Of a stretch of 64,000 nucleotides of DNA, positions 33,058 through 43,002 are shown piece by piece. The notes beneath the pieces are model-generated. The model did no database searches. It saw only the letters and a list, made by a program, of their open reading frames with translations, and was not told the origin of the DNA. A program made the translations under genes and the position numbers. Position 1 is the stretch's first letter; every line of letters starts with the position of its first letter. The stretch is taken from positions 4,062,001 through 4,126,000 of the forward strand of contig NZ_CP040297.1 of the NCBI RefSeq assembly GCF_013393945.1, in the 5' to 3' direction. The DNA comes from Nostoc sp. TCL26-01 (lineage in GTDB: Bacteria; Cyanobacteriota; Cyanobacteriia; Cyanobacteriales; Nostocaceae).

Positions 33058-33939
33058 TTATCGCCAAAAAATGTACTGTTTTTGATTTTCAGACAGATTT
33101 TTACTAATTGTGAACAAATCTTTTTCAGCAAGAGAAGATTTGCAATAAAATGGGTGTTTTGGTGTTCTAGATGTGTAGTCAAAAAATATCGAAAATCTCT
33201 CTGAAGATACTGGTAACTTACCTTTATGAAAGATATTTGCCGTATCAGCAAAAACAACTGTACCTGCAATGCCTGTACAGGATTTCCAGTTAGCTGAAGA
33301 TATCACTTGTTGCATAATTTCATCTGTGATGTAGTTATCGTCATATCTTAAAGATTCAGCAATAGATGAGGTGAACAACTTAGGAATATATTGAAATGGC
33401 CCGCTATCTTCATTGACATCATTAAGATAAACAATCACTTTGAACATTTTTCGATCTTCTTTGTCTAAATGCCATAGTCTTGATTTTTTCTGAACTGGAC
33501 TAATGATATCTCTACGAAAATAAGCACCATGATAGGCTACTGGTAGACCAAGATAATTTTCTACAATATTCAGCAACCGTTGTTGCAGTCCCCACATAAA
33601 GATTTCCGAATGTTCGATGATTTGCTCGGAAGTGGCATGAATTGTAAATTCGTCTTTGCTTGTGGGAAGAGTATTGGAAATTTTTGGGAGCAATTTTTGT
33701 GCAGATTGGAGCATTTCTGGAGTTGAGGGAATTGATAGTTCTGCTAATGAAGTAGTAACAATACCTTCCTGTTGGAGAGTGTTAATTAAGTTGAGATCAT
33801 TCGCTGAAATCACAGGTAGTTGATTGATGTGATGTATGATTGCCGTTTGATACGCAAGTGCGGCTGGATTGCTCACCACAGGTAAACGATATAATTTTCT
33901 GATGATTTCATTACGAACCTTTTTAGCAATAGTTTTCAT
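33058..33939 (-). CDS. phytanoyl-CoA dioxygenase-like (PhyH) oxygenase
   Basis: A 293-residue protein (start at MKTIAKKVRN, preceded by GGGGA). It shows the Fe(II)/2-oxoglutarate facial triad: WHLDKED near residue 160 (HxD) and IFHKGKLP near 238 (distal His), with SSERFSIFFDY giving the 2OG-binding Arg. The MFKVIVYLNDVNEDSGPFQY strand is typical of PhyH proteins. The substrate is unknown and there is no biosynthetic neighbour. It is alone between two repeat-bearing gaps. Confidence 0.75.
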   Translation of the reverse strand: MKTIAKKVRNEIIRKLYRLPVVSNPAALAYQTAIIHHINQLPVISANDLNLINTLQQEGIVTTSLAELSIPSTPEMLQSAQKLLPKISNTLPTSKDEFTIHATSEQIIEHSEIFMWGLQQRLLNIVENYLGLPVAYHGAYFRRDIISPVQKKSRLWHLDKEDRKMFKVIVYLNDVNEDSGPFQYIPKLFTSSIAESLRYDDNYITDEIMQQVISSANWKSCTGIAGTVVFADTANIFHKGKLPVSSERFSIFFDYTSRTPKHPFYCKSSLAEKDLFTISKNLSENQKQYIFWR

Positions 33940-33957
33940 GATGATGACAATCCCCAT

Positions 33958-34564
33958 GATATGCAGTTAATTTGCAGCTAAATTAGCTGAGAAAATATGC
34001 TTTTTGAACCTATCTAAAACACCAAATATGGCTGAACTAGAAATTCATAATCATAATTAAACCAATGTAGATATTTATGAGCATTGGTTTCATCAAGATT
34101 ACTCATATATGGTGTTTTAACCCGATATATAGAGCAAATGCTTGTAGTTTGGCTGTTTGCCAATAAATTTCCAATAATAATATCGGCTTGTAGATTTTTA
34201 TAGGAGCCATATTGGCAGTAATATCAAGTGATAAAATTATGTTGCTGAGGAAAATAGTTTGTATTTGAATAAAAAATTAAATTTTGAATGTTTTGTGTTG
34301 AAATGATGTATTTTCCCGGCGTTGAGAGGTGATTTATAAAGTAAACCTTGAATTGTCAGGTGCGTTATGGCAACGCTTAACGCACCGAGAAACATGGTGC
34401 GTAAACAGTGAACAGTGTTTATTAACTGGTAACTGATAACTGATAACTGTTAACTGATTTGTAACACACCCTACCTTAATATTTACTGTATTTAATTTTG
34501 CGGAAAGTTGCCTGCGCGGGTTTCCCGCGCCCGGCAAACTTTTCAAGACGAATTTTGAATTGAT
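33958..34564. repeat. long intergenic region with two dispersed repeats
   Basis: The first 380 bases are AT-rich and hold nothing I can name. At 34342-34474 is a second copy of the GTGCGTTATGGCAACG repeat, with AACTGATAACTGATAACTG STRRs inside. At 34495-34562 is a hairpin unit (AAGTTGCCTGCGCGGGTTTC, then CCGGCAAACTTTTCAAGACG) that recurs at 58245-58325. Confidence 0.6.
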
Positions 34565-35959
34565 TCATTCTCTATCAACTGGCATATCCAACCAATTGCT
34601 TAATTCTTGAGCTAACCATTCTAACTCTGCTGCTGATTTTATCCCAGTATTCATCCCTAGCTGATATTTTTGTATTCCTGCCCAAATATATAGTTGTGCT
34701 GGGGTTTGGGTTTGAGTCCCATCTGCATCTTTGCTCAAATGTGGTTGTATGTAAACTAACTTGGTAATACTGTCTCTAGGCGAGGGGCGGGGGCGATGGA
34801 ATTTAAAGCCAAATAATTCACGGGTGAGGCTAATTTGTTGACTATGCAAACGTAGTCGAACACTGCCGAATAAACGCATCAGTAAAGTGTAGACCATTAA
34901 ATAACCAACACCCCAAAAAGGCAGTGAGAACAAAGGTAGGGGGAGTCCTACTAGGGCAGATGTGGAGATGGCATTGATAGTCCAATATAGGATAAAAGAA
35001 TTCCAAGCGATCGCAAATAAACCGGTAAACACCATTCCCGGTTGAGAACCAACTGGAGGGATAAAAATTTCTAAGCTATCCTCATTCTTCGTGAGGTGAA
35101 TTTTACTACCAGCTGGTTTGCCAATCGTGAGAGTACTAGTTGTACTTGTTAACTCAGGCTGATCTAAAGCTGTCAATGCTGCTTGTGCGGAATCCAACCG
35201 ACGCTCTAAACTCGGTTCAATCATCAAATTTAGCCAGTTTGTCAAACCCGAACTCAGAGAAACTACCGATGCAAACTGGATGCGAAAATCCTTTTGGGGT
35301 AAATCGGCTGGGTGAGAACCTGTAACTAAATAAATCAATGTTGCACCCAAACTGTAAAGATCAGAAGCGGGTACTGTGCGTCCACCAAACTGTTCTGGCG
35401 GCATATAACCGTAGGTTCCAACAACAGTTCTGGTTCCGCCTTCTGTATGTAAGGCTGTTTGAACTGAGCCAAAATCTACTAAATAAACTTGACCAACACT
35501 ATGACCAGAACGCTCTCCCAGCAAAATATTGCTAGGCTTAATATCACGGTGGATCACAGGCGGATATAATCCATGTAGATATATGAGAATCTCTAAAATC
35601 GCTCTGGCTATTTGTTGCACATCAGATTCACTAAAAGTGCGGCCAGACTGGATATATTGCTCTAAGGTTGGAGACGGGATATAACTCTGTACTAAAGCAA
35701 ATCCTTTAATTGTGGGAGAATTTACCTCAAAATAGTCTAAATAACGAGGGATACTGGGATGTGATAAAGATTTTAGAGTTTCAGCTTCACGCTCAAACAG
35801 TTTGAGATCATCCCATTCAAAATCACTACTAAAAGCCAGCAACTTGACAATTACCAATTCATCAGTGACAACATCCTTAGCTAGTAGCGTCCGTCGCCCT
35901 GCTGTTTTCCCCAATTGCTTGTGCATCTCGTAGCGAGCGTGGAAAATTTCTCCGATCAT
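34565..35959 (-). CDS. serine/threonine protein kinase with membrane C-terminus
   Basis: A 464-residue Hanks-type kinase. The kinase domain spans about residues 10-260: catalytic HRDIKPSNILLG, metal-binding VDFGSV, activation segment end YGYMPPEQFGG and DLYSLGATLIYLVTG. The glycine loop is weak (HKQLGKTAGRRTLLAK), but the Lys in VIVKLL is present. After a linker, two membrane helices follow (about 310-330, 340-365), then a cytosolic tail with a PH-like or beta domain (SVRLRLHSQQISLTRELFGF). Its targets are unknown. It is divergent from cbiT. Confidence 0.88.
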   Translation of the reverse strand: MIGEIFHARYEMHKQLGKTAGRRTLLAKDVVTDELVIVKLLAFSSDFEWDDLKLFEREAETLKSLSHPSIPRYLDYFEVNSPTIKGFALVQSYIPSPTLEQYIQSGRTFSESDVQQIARAILEILIYLHGLYPPVIHRDIKPSNILLGERSGHSVGQVYLVDFGSVQTALHTEGGTRTVVGTYGYMPPEQFGGRTVPASDLYSLGATLIYLVTGSHPADLPQKDFRIQFASVVSLSSGLTNWLNLMIEPSLERRLDSAQAALTALDQPELTSTTSTLTIGKPAGSKIHLTKNEDSLEIFIPPVGSQPGMVFTGLFAIAWNSFILYWTINAISTSALVGLPLPLFSLPFWGVGYLMVYTLLMRLFGSVRLRLHSQQISLTRELFGFKFHRPRPSPRDSITKLVYIQPHLSKDADGTQTQTPAQLYIWAGIQKYQLGMNTGIKSAAELEWLAQELSNWLDMPVDRE

Positions 35960-36029
35960 GATGATGGTTAATAACGCTACGTTGTAAAAAACTGGATTGA
36001 CTATATCTTAAATATAATCGTGTATTCCT

Positions 36030-36632
36030 ATGCCTTCCCAACTTTGGCCTTATGTTACTCCTGGTATTCCCGATGAGTTATTCGAGCATTTACCGGGAAT
36101 TCCCCTTAGTCAACGAGAAATTAGACTGTTGCTGATTTCTCAGCTACGTTTAGAAGCTGATTCAGTTGTGTGGGACATTGGTGCGGGTACAGGGACAATC
36201 CCTGTAGAAGTGGGACTACTTTGTCCTCAAGGACAGATTATTGCCATAGAACGAGATGAAGAAGTCGCTAATTTAATTAAACGCAATTGCGATCGCTTCG
36301 ATGTGAAAAATGTGGAAATCGTGGAAGGTAGCGCCCCAGAGTGTTTACATGAGATCGCAGTTGCTCCCCATCGAGTTTGTATTGAGGGAGGACGACCCAT
36401 ACAAGATATCTTGCAGGCAGTGTGGGAGTATTTGCCCTCATCAGGTAGGGTAATTGCCACAGCCAGCAATCTCGAAAGCTTGTATGCTATTTCCCAGAGC
36501 TTTTCTCAATTACAAGCGAGAAATATCGAAGTTGTTCAATCTGCTGTCAATCGCTTAGAAACCAGGGGATTTTCTCAAACCTTCGCGGCAGTTGATCCTA
36601 TTTTTATCCTCAGTGGTGAGAAACTAGACTAG
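36030..36632 (+). CDS. cbiT: precorrin-6B C15-methyltransferase CbiT
   Basis: A 200-residue SAM-dependent methyltransferase of corrin (B12) synthesis that methylates C15 and decarboxylates the precorrin intermediate. It starts WPYVTPGIPDELFEHLPGIP and has LSQREIRLLLISQLRL, the SAM loop WDIGAGTGTIPVEVGLL near residue 50, IAIERDEEVANLIKRN and FVE-type strands (VEIVEGSAPECL). The PGIPD start is typical of CbiT. Other cobalamin genes are not in this window. Confidence 0.88.
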   Translation: MPSQLWPYVTPGIPDELFEHLPGIPLSQREIRLLLISQLRLEADSVVWDIGAGTGTIPVEVGLLCPQGQIIAIERDEEVANLIKRNCDRFDVKNVEIVEGSAPECLHEIAVAPHRVCIEGGRPIQDILQAVWEYLPSSGRVIATASNLESLYAISQSFSQLQARNIEVVQSAVNRLETRGFSQTFAAVDPIFILSGEKLD

Positions 36633-36704
36633 GGACTGGGGACTAGGGACTGGGGACTGGGAACTAGAAAACGAGTAATGAATTATATTGATCTTATTCT
36701 TACA

Positions 36705-36806
36705 TTTAATACCCAATACCCAATCCCCCAATACCCAATCCCCAATCCCCAATCCCCAATCCCCCAATCCCCAATCCCCAATACCCAATCCCCACTCCCA
36801 AATACT
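36705..36806. repeat. CCCAATA/CCCAATC heptamer STRR before cdsA
   Basis: About a dozen units of CCCAATA, CCCAATC and CCCCAATC in tandem. An upstream in-frame ATG at 36688 would translate them into Pro/Asn/Ser repeats; I regard this as non-coding. Confidence 0.85.
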
Positions 36807-36810
36807 TCAT

Positions 36811-37701
36811 ATGCCTTGGTCTCGGATTATTAGCGGAATTGTTGCGATCGCCCTTGCTTTAGTTGCTGTCTTGTTGGGGGGTTGGTACTTCACCATCTTG
36901 CTTGCAGTTGTTGTCTTTTTGGGACAGCAGGAATATTTTAATTTAGTACGAACTAGAGGCATTTTGCCGGCAGCAAAAACTACTATCTTCCTCAGTCTCG
37001 TTTTGCTGGCTATTTGTACCCTGGATGGCAATTTAGCTGATGCTGTCATGCCGATCGCCGGCACTATTATTTGTTTTTATCTCCTATTTCAGCCGAAAAT
37101 GGCAACGATCGCTGATGTCTCAGCATCGATTATGGGGTTATTTTATGTGGGCTATTTGCCTAGTTTTTGGGTCAGGCTACGCGCTATAGGTACTACAGCA
37201 GTCAGTAATCTGCCCTTGGGTGGATACTGGCCTACCGCCTGGAAAGACATTCTAGAAGAACAAAATTTTGTCTCTCTACCACTAGGCTTGAAAATGACAG
37301 CACTGACTTTTTTTTGCATTTGGGCAGCAGATATTGGCGCTTATACCATAGGTAAATTCTTTGGTAAAACTCGCCTGTCTGATATCAGCCCCAAGAAAAC
37401 AGTCGAAGGTGCGGTTTTTGGGATCAGTGCTAGTTTGGTTGTTGCTCTGGTTGGTGCTTATTATCTGGAATTACCCAAATTTTTCTTTACTGGTATGACA
37501 CTAGGTTTACTGATTGGTTTGGCGAGTCTTTTAGGCGATCTCACTGAATCGATGCTCAAGCGTGATGCTGGAGTCAAGGATTCAGGACAATTAATTCCCG
37601 GTCATGGTGGTATCCTAGACCGCACTGATAGTTACATCTTCACAGCCCCGCTAGTATTCTATTTTGTCACTCTGATCTTGCCACTTTTAAGTAAGTTGTG
37701 A
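36811..37701 (+). CDS. cdsA: phosphatidate cytidylyltransferase CdsA
   Basis: A 296-residue integral membrane enzyme that makes CDP-diacylglycerol from phosphatidate and CTP. I chose the ATG at 36811 ([20 protein letters not shown]), which starts directly at the first membrane helix. Seven to eight hydrophobic segments are seen. The C-terminal signature reads [20 protein letters not shown] followed by [19 protein letters not shown], the CdsA consensus. It is downstream of cbiT on the same strand. Confidence 0.93.
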   Translation: MPWSRIISGIVAIALALVAVLLGGWYFTILLAVVVFLGQQEYFNLVRTRGILPAAKTTIFLSLVLLAICTLDGNLADAVMPIAGTIICFYLLFQPKMATIADVSASIMGLFYVGYLPSFWVRLRAIGTTAVSNLPLGGYWPTAWKDILEEQNFVSLPLGLKMTALTFFCIWAADIGAYTIGKFFGKTRLSDISPKKTVEGAVFGISASLVVALVGAYYLELPKFFFTGMTLGLLIGLASLLGDLTESMLKRDAGVKDSGQLIPGHGGILDRTDSYIFTAPLVFYFVTLILPLLSKL

Positions 37702-37879
37702 GTGCTGAGTGCTGAGTGCTGTTAGCGGAAGCGGGGCGTTTAGCCCGTGCTGAGTGCTGAGTTGTGAGTGCTGAGTGCTGAGTGCTGAGTTGTGAGTGAT
37801 GGAGTGAGTTAAGAAGTTTTTCTCCTCTGCCCCTCTGCCCCTCTGCCCATCCCCCCATCCTCTTCCCACTCCCCATATC
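37702..37879. repeat. intergenic STRR and inverted dispersed repeat
   Basis: GAGTGCT heptamers in tandem (37699-37720 and 37750-37796) flank an inverted copy of the unit at 1944-1986 (GGAAGCGGGGCGTTTAGCCC). C-rich CTGCCCCT repeats follow at about 37828-37848. Confidence 0.8.
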
Positions 37880-38593
37880 TTACGGGTTGACATTGACTCG
37901 TCCACGGCACACCAATTTACCGGGGATCAAGGTGAGTTCTTGGATATCGACATCGGAACCAAGATCCAAGTTGTAGGTATCGATCCCGTCTAACAGCGCT
38001 ACTGCGTTTTGCTTTACTTGGATTTTTGATAGTTGCAACTCATGCCCACTCAGCAATTCTATGTGTAAGCAAATTTCTAGGGGTGTAGGTTCAGTTGTAG
38101 GTGTTAGGATAGCATTCAGTTTGATTTGATGGTTGTCCAGAATTATCTCTTGCCAAAAAATAGGCTTGGATTTTGGGACGTATTCTGGTAAAAGTTTATC
38201 CAGTACATCATTTAAAGCAGTAGACAATAGCTCAGAAGATAAAGAACTATTTAGATCCTTTGCTTCTATGAGCAATTCGCCACTTACAGGTACTACCTGC
38301 AACAGTTGCAGTGGCTGCCCTTTAAGTACTTGGCCAATATTGACTTGAATATTCTCTGCTGCGAGTTTAATTTGTGTAATATGGAGGCCTTGATAGATCG
38401 CGTGATTAGCAAATATAGACACCCCAGGAATGGAACCGGAGAGCAGTTGCTTGTCGCTAGCCTGAATCTCTACATCGAGTTGAGAGACTTGGCTGACTTG
38501 CGATCGCAGCCACAACTTGATGGCTGTTGTCAGGATGTTGGTAATGATGCGGATTTTGCTTAAATTTCTGGTTTGTGAATTATTGTCTGGCAT
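37880..38593 (-). CDS. DUF2993 family protein
   Basis: A 237-residue DUF2993 protein. It starts with a charged N-terminus (LSKIRIITNILTTAIKLWLRSQ, an amphipathic helix) and has VEIQASDKQLLSGSIPGVSI, GELLIEAKDLNSSLSSELLS and LTPTTEPTPLEICLHI, all family-type. Related actinobacterial LmeA is a periplasmic lipid-linked enzyme, but the cyanobacterial role is unknown. It converges on cdsA. Confidence 0.8.
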   Translation of the reverse strand: MPDNNSQTRNLSKIRIITNILTTAIKLWLRSQVSQVSQLDVEIQASDKQLLSGSIPGVSIFANHAIYQGLHITQIKLAAENIQVNIGQVLKGQPLQLLQVVPVSGELLIEAKDLNSSLSSELLSTALNDVLDKLLPEYVPKSKPIFWQEIILDNHQIKLNAILTPTTEPTPLEICLHIELLSGHELQLSKIQVKQNAVALLDGIDTYNLDLGSDVDIQELTLIPGKLVCRGRVNVNP

Positions 38594-38886
38594 TTAACCA
38601 CTGGTTAATGGGTATTTACTCAGTATGAAACTGAACTTAAATCAGCATTAACTGTAACATTTATGGCTACCATCTATGAAATGTCAATATTATGATTGTG
38701 ATGAGGACTGACGGACTTGACATAGATCAACCCGAAAAAGGGTGTTGACTAGGCAAAAGTCGATGTTCAAAATCGAGTTTTTTGGGACTTTAGACCCTTG
38801 AGCATTGATAAATAAGAGTCAGCAATCTCTAAAAGTACGTCAGTTTTGACTATATAAATCCTTAAAGTAGTATCAGTAATTTCTAC
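38594..38886. other. divergent intergenic region
   Basis: About 290 bases between divergent genes. No repeat or ORF is evident; it should carry promoters for both sides. Confidence 0.4.
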
Positions 38887-39681
38887 ATGGAGGCACGGTT
38901 ACAAAAAGTTCTTTCTCAATGGGGTATTGCCTCACGTCGAGAAGCTGAAGAAATGATTCGGCGATCGCGGGTGCGGATTAATGGCGTTTTGGCGCAACTA
39001 GGTCAAAAAGTTAACCCTGACAGAGATATAATTACTGTTGATGGTAAATCAGTATCTGCCCAACAGCATCCTCATCTGACATATTTATTGCTGAATAAAC
39101 CTGTCGGCGTAGTTTCTACCTGCTACGATCCTCAAGGCAGAAAAACTGTGTTAGATTTACTGCCAGAGAAATTACGTAAAGGTTTAGGGCTTCATCCAGT
39201 TGGTCGGCTAGACGCTGATTCTACAGGAGCATTAATACTGACAAATGACGGAGATTTGACGTTCAAGCTGACTCATCCACGTCATAGTATTCCCAAGACT
39301 TATCAAGTTTTAGTTCAAGGCCATCCCCCTGAAGCCGTGTTAGCAATGTGGCGACAGGGTGTGCTGTTAGACGGGAGAAAAACCCGTCCAGCCAAGGTAA
39401 GCTTCCTAGAAAGTCTCGCTGATCAAAGTCGCTTAGAAATTGTCTTACAGGAGGGAAGAAATCGCCAAATTCGCCGCATCGCCCAACAGCTAGGATATCC
39501 AGTCACTGAGTTACATCGCAGTGCGATCGGTTCAATTCAATTACAACCACCACAAAAACCCCCGTTACCCACAGGGAACTATCGTGTTCTCCAAGATGAC
39601 GAAATTCGCTGTTTGCAAGAACAGGTAAAGGACGTACCTATTAAAGATTCAGCTGAGGTAAGGAGTGTAGAAAAGTCATGA
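38887..39681 (+). CDS. RsuA/RluB-type rRNA pseudouridine synthase
   Basis: A 264-residue pseudouridine synthase. An N-terminal S4 RNA-binding domain (RLQKVLSQWGIASRREAEEMIRR..., residues 1-60) precedes the catalytic domain with YLLLNKPVGVVSTCYDPQGR, the catalytic-Asp motif VGRLDADSTGALILTNDG near residue 107, and LQEGRNRQIRRIAQQLGYPV. It modifies a uridine in rRNA; the exact site is not known. The stop overlaps the start of the next gene (ATGA), showing translational coupling. Confidence 0.92.
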   Translation: MEARLQKVLSQWGIASRREAEEMIRRSRVRINGVLAQLGQKVNPDRDIITVDGKSVSAQQHPHLTYLLLNKPVGVVSTCYDPQGRKTVLDLLPEKLRKGLGLHPVGRLDADSTGALILTNDGDLTFKLTHPRHSIPKTYQVLVQGHPPEAVLAMWRQGVLLDGRKTRPAKVSFLESLADQSRLEIVLQEGRNRQIRRIAQQLGYPVTELHRSAIGSIQLQPPQKPPLPTGNYRVLQDDEIRCLQEQVKDVPIKDSAEVRSVEKS

Positions 39682-40487
39682 AATGGCTAAAAAGAAAGCA
39701 GAATGAGCCACCAAAAATTTCCCTAGACCAACAAAGAGCCGAGAAGTTAGCAGAACTAGGCGCACAACTGTGGACTGCGCGTCAAGAAAAAGGTCTATCC
39801 TTGGAAGAAATGGTCGCTATGACCAAAATTCCCCGGCGGCTATTACAAGCCATTGAAGCAGGCAATCTCCAAGATTTGCCAGAACCAATTTATATTCAAG
39901 GTTTAGTCAGGCAATTTGCTGATGCACTTGGCTTTAAAGGTACAGAATTTGCTAGTCATTTTCCTGTAGATTCTCAGCCAATAAACTCTCAGTCTGTGGG
40001 TCAAACTAAATCAATTGGTTTGCTGCGTCCTATTCATCTTTATGTACTTTACATATTTGTCATTATCTGCTCTGTCAGCAGTCTATCTCAGTTATTGAAT
40101 AATGCTGATTTACGGGGAGATAATCAAGACGCTCCACTACCGATAGATCAAGAAACTATTGTCAACTCTCAACACACTCAACCACAACAATCAAATAAAA
40201 TCCAACCAGTCAGCGATCGCCTCAGCAGCGATAAACGTAATCAATCAGTGCAGATTGGTGTCACTCTCAAAGCATCATCCTGGATTCGCGTCATAGCTGA
40301 TGGTAAAACCGAGTTTGAAGGTACTTTACCAGAAGGCACTCACCGAGTTTGGAAAGCCCAAGAACAGCTAACGGTAAAAACCACTAATGCTGGTGGTGTA
40401 CTGATGAGTGTAAATCAGCAAGCAGCCAAGGAAATGGGAGAACCAGGACAGGAGGAAGAGGTGAAGATTGCAGCCGCTAAACCATAA
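39678..40487 (+). CDS. RodZ-like protein (HTH_25, DUF4115)
   Basis: A 269-residue RodZ-type protein. The N-terminal helix-turn-helix (LGAQLWTARQEKGLSLEEMV, then IPRRLLQAIEAGNLQDLP) matches the family. One membrane helix follows (about 117-137, LYVLYIFVIICSVSSL), a disordered Gln/Asn/Ser linker, and a C-terminal DUF4115 domain (KASSWIRVIADGKTEFEGTL). In rods, RodZ tethers MreB. It overlaps the upstream pseudouridine synthase gene by 4 bases. Confidence 0.85.
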   Translation: MKWLKRKQNEPPKISLDQQRAEKLAELGAQLWTARQEKGLSLEEMVAMTKIPRRLLQAIEAGNLQDLPEPIYIQGLVRQFADALGFKGTEFASHFPVDSQPINSQSVGQTKSIGLLRPIHLYVLYIFVIICSVSSLSQLLNNADLRGDNQDAPLPIDQETIVNSQHTQPQQSNKIQPVSDRLSSDKRNQSVQIGVTLKASSWIRVIADGKTEFEGTLPEGTHRVWKAQEQLTVKTTNAGGVLMSVNQQAAKEMGEPGQEEEVKIAAAKP

Positions 40488-40615
40488 AAATGTCAGGGTA
40501 TGGGGGTATAGGGGTGTAGATGGGTGTAGGGGTATAGGGGTGTAGGTGCTTAAAAACATTACACTTCTACACCCTGATACCCAAAAATTATCTTGGCCTA
40601 ATGACGAATTACGAA
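40488..40615. repeat. STRR with inverted partner between convergent genes
   Basis: GGGGTATAGGGGTGTAG-type units at 40505-40551 face TACACCCTGATACCC at about 40568-40582, allowing a hairpin that may terminate the rodZ-like and malQ transcripts. Confidence 0.5.
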
Positions 40616-42130
40616 TTAGTCGTGTTTCCCCTGCGGGGCGCGTCCGTAGAGTTTAGTGAGAACTTTTAGGCGATCGCTTAATTCATCACTCAACCCTGCG
40701 GAATGGTAACGCCACTCCCAATTACCCTCAGCCACACTAGGAAAGTTCATCCGCGCTTCATTACCTAAACCCAAAATATCTTGCAACGGAATAATTGCTT
40801 GATTGGCAATAGAACTTAAAGCCAGCCTAATTAAATCCCAATGGATACCTTGGGGATCAATGCAACCTAAATAAAGCGAAAGATTTTGCTTCTCGTAATC
40901 ATTAGCTGTATTAAACCAGCCCACAGTTGTGTCATTATCGTGAGTGCCGGTGTAGACAACAAAATTACGAGCATAATTGAAAGGTAAAAACGGATTTCCA
41001 GGATCAGAACCAAAGGCGAACTGTAAAACCTTCATCCCTGGAAATTCGTACTTATCTCGTAATGCTTCCACCTCTGGTGTAATGATCCCCAAATCTTCAG
41101 CTAAGACAGGTAACTTCCCTAACTTTTGTCTAATCGTATCAAATAACTCTTCTCCCGGCGCTGTCACCCATTCACCATTGATAGCAGTTTCTTCCCCCTG
41201 CGGTACAGCCCAGAAAGCTTCAAAACCCCGAAAGTGATCAATGCGAATCACATCTACATAATCTAGCATCGCCTCAAAACGCTGCACCCACCACTTAAAG
41301 TCCTGTTGCTGCAATTTTTCCCAGTTATAAACTGGATTGCCCCACAACTGACCGGTAGCACTAAAATAATCGGGTGGAACCCCAGCCATCAGTGCAACTT
41401 CTCCCGTCTCTTCATCCAAGCAAAAGATATCTGGATTTGCCCAGACATCTGCGCTATCATGAGCCACATAAATCGGAATATCGCCAATAATATCGATCCC
41501 CCGCATATTGGCGTAACTCTTCAAATCAGACCACTGGCGGAAAAACTCATACTGGATGAACTTATAATAAAAAATCTCCTCAGTGAGTTGACGCTGCACT
41601 TGCTCTAAGGCTTCTGGTTCACGCTTGGCTAACTCTGGTTCCCAAGTATGCCAACTGGCGCTATCTTGAGAATCTTTGAGCGCCATAAATAAGGCATAAT
41701 CATCTAACCAATAGGCTTTAGTTTCACAAAACCCAGCAAATTCTTTCTGCTGTATCGATGATGCTTTGGTTTTGAAATTCTCACAAGCTTTTTTGAGTAA
41801 CTGAATCTTTGTCGGTGCAACTTTGTCAAAATCTACTTTGTGGGTGTCAAAGTCTGGTAAATTGGCAAAATCTGATTCAGTTAGCAAACCTTCATCCAGT
41901 AATTTGTCTGGACTAATGAGCAAATGATTACCAGCGATCGCCGAATATGACATATAAGGCGAATTACCGTATCCAGTCGGCCCCAACGGTAACACTTGCC
42001 AATATTGTTGATAGCTTTTTTCAAGAAAATCGATAAATTTGTAGGCTTCTAAACCTAAATCCCCAATACCATATCGACTGGGAAACGAGGTGGGATGCAG
42101 CAAAACGCCACTTGATCTACGAAAAGGCAT
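40616..42130 (-). CDS. malQ: 4-alpha-glucanotransferase MalQ
   Basis: A 504-residue GH77 enzyme (amylomaltase) of glycogen/maltodextrin turnover. It starts RSSGVLLHPTSFPSRYGIGD and has YWQVLPLGPTGYGNSPYMSYS, IDIIGDIPIYVAHDSADVWA, VIRIDHFRGFEAFWAVP (nucleophile Asp), VLAEDLGIITPEVEALR (acid/base Glu) and YTGTHDNDTTVGW (third catalytic Asp). The length is normal for the family. Confidence 0.96.
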   Translation of the reverse strand: MPFRRSSGVLLHPTSFPSRYGIGDLGLEAYKFIDFLEKSYQQYWQVLPLGPTGYGNSPYMSYSAIAGNHLLISPDKLLDEGLLTESDFANLPDFDTHKVDFDKVAPTKIQLLKKACENFKTKASSIQQKEFAGFCETKAYWLDDYALFMALKDSQDSASWHTWEPELAKREPEALEQVQRQLTEEIFYYKFIQYEFFRQWSDLKSYANMRGIDIIGDIPIYVAHDSADVWANPDIFCLDEETGEVALMAGVPPDYFSATGQLWGNPVYNWEKLQQQDFKWWVQRFEAMLDYVDVIRIDHFRGFEAFWAVPQGEETAINGEWVTAPGEELFDTIRQKLGKLPVLAEDLGIITPEVEALRDKYEFPGMKVLQFAFGSDPGNPFLPFNYARNFVVYTGTHDNDTTVGWFNTANDYEKQNLSLYLGCIDPQGIHWDLIRLALSSIANQAIIPLQDILGLGNEARMNFPSVAEGNWEWRYHSAGLSDELSDRLKVLTKLYGRAPQGKHD

Positions 42131-42496
42131 ATTTTTGACATTCAGGAGGAAGCGATCCCATCGAATCTATCACGCCAAGGCTACCTTGGAAAGCTATCGG
42201 TAGAGAGGGAGTGAGGGAGACAAATCAATTCAAAATTCAAAATGACGCGACGCTCCTGCGTCGCTAACGCTGCGCTATCGCGGACTCGCTCTAAGCGAAG
42301 CTATGCCGTTCGCGTTAGCGTCTCTGAAAGAGAAGGCTTTACGCTGCGCTAACAAAATTCAAAATGGAAGAAGGGGACAAGGGACAGGTGACAGGGTAGA
42401 GGTGACAGGTGACAGGTGATAGGGGACAAGTTTGAAAGTCTCTGACCATTGACCATTGACCATTGACCACTGACCATTGACCATTGACTATTAACT
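42131..42496. repeat. intergenic region: 145-bp repeat copy 2 and STRRs
   Basis: 42222-42366 is identical to 4896-5040. It is followed by GACAGGTGACAGG-type repeats (42382-42430) and TGACCATTGACCATTGACCA heptamers (about 42442-42490), which run up to the NUDIX gene. The malQ promoter should lie in the first 90 bases. Confidence 0.9.
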
Positions 42497-42928
42497 ATGA
42501 CTTACAAAAATCCTGCACCGACGGTTGATATTATTATTGAATTGGTAGACCGACCTCATAGGCCGATTGTTTTGATTGAACGACATAATCCGCCTTTGGG
42601 TTGGGCTATTCCTGGAGGTTTTGTCGATTATGGGGAAGCGGTGGAAGTAGCGGCGAGGCGGGAAGCAGAGGAAGAAACAGAGTTAAAAGTGGAATTAATC
42701 GAACAATTTTTGGTATATTCTGATCCCAGCCGTGACCCGCGTCAGCATACTATTAGTATTGTCTTTTTGGCAACCGCTACAGGAGAACCGAAAGCGGGAG
42801 ATGATGCTAAAAGTGTAGGTATTTTTGAACCTTGGCAAGTACCTAGCAACTTATGCTTTGATCACGATCGCATTCTGCAAGACTATTGGCGATATCGTCA
42901 TTATGGGATACGTCCCAGGTTGGGTTAG
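42497..42928 (+). CDS. NUDIX hydrolase
   Basis: A 143-residue NUDIX enzyme. The Nudix box [20 protein letters not shown] followed by ETEL matches the catalytic consensus (GX5EX7REUXEEXGU, with the late Gly replaced). [14 protein letters not shown] precedes it. Such proteins hydrolyse nucleoside-diphosphate compounds, with ADP-ribose pyrophosphatase-like ones most similar in style. The substrate is uncertain. Confidence 0.9.
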   Translation: MTYKNPAPTVDIIIELVDRPHRPIVLIERHNPPLGWAIPGGFVDYGEAVEVAARREAEEETELKVELIEQFLVYSDPSRDPRQHTISIVFLATATGEPKAGDDAKSVGIFEPWQVPSNLCFDHDRILQDYWRYRHYGIRPRLG

Positions 42929-43002
42929 AAAGAAGTTTACAAGCGATCGCCTTTGCGGTAAAAGTTAGTAAATCAGCAGTATTGTGAGAAAAAGTGATAT
43001 CT

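Noticed and set aside
36688-36810. An N-terminal extension of CdsA rich in Pro, Asn and Ser
   Set aside because: It is a translation of CCCAATC-type STRRs. CdsA starts normally at its first membrane helix from the ATG at 36811.
37667-37905. Minus-strand ORFs rich in Ser, Thr and Gln-His between cdsA and the DUF2993 gene
   Set aside because: They are frame readings of GAGTGCT STRRs in several frames at once, so not genes.
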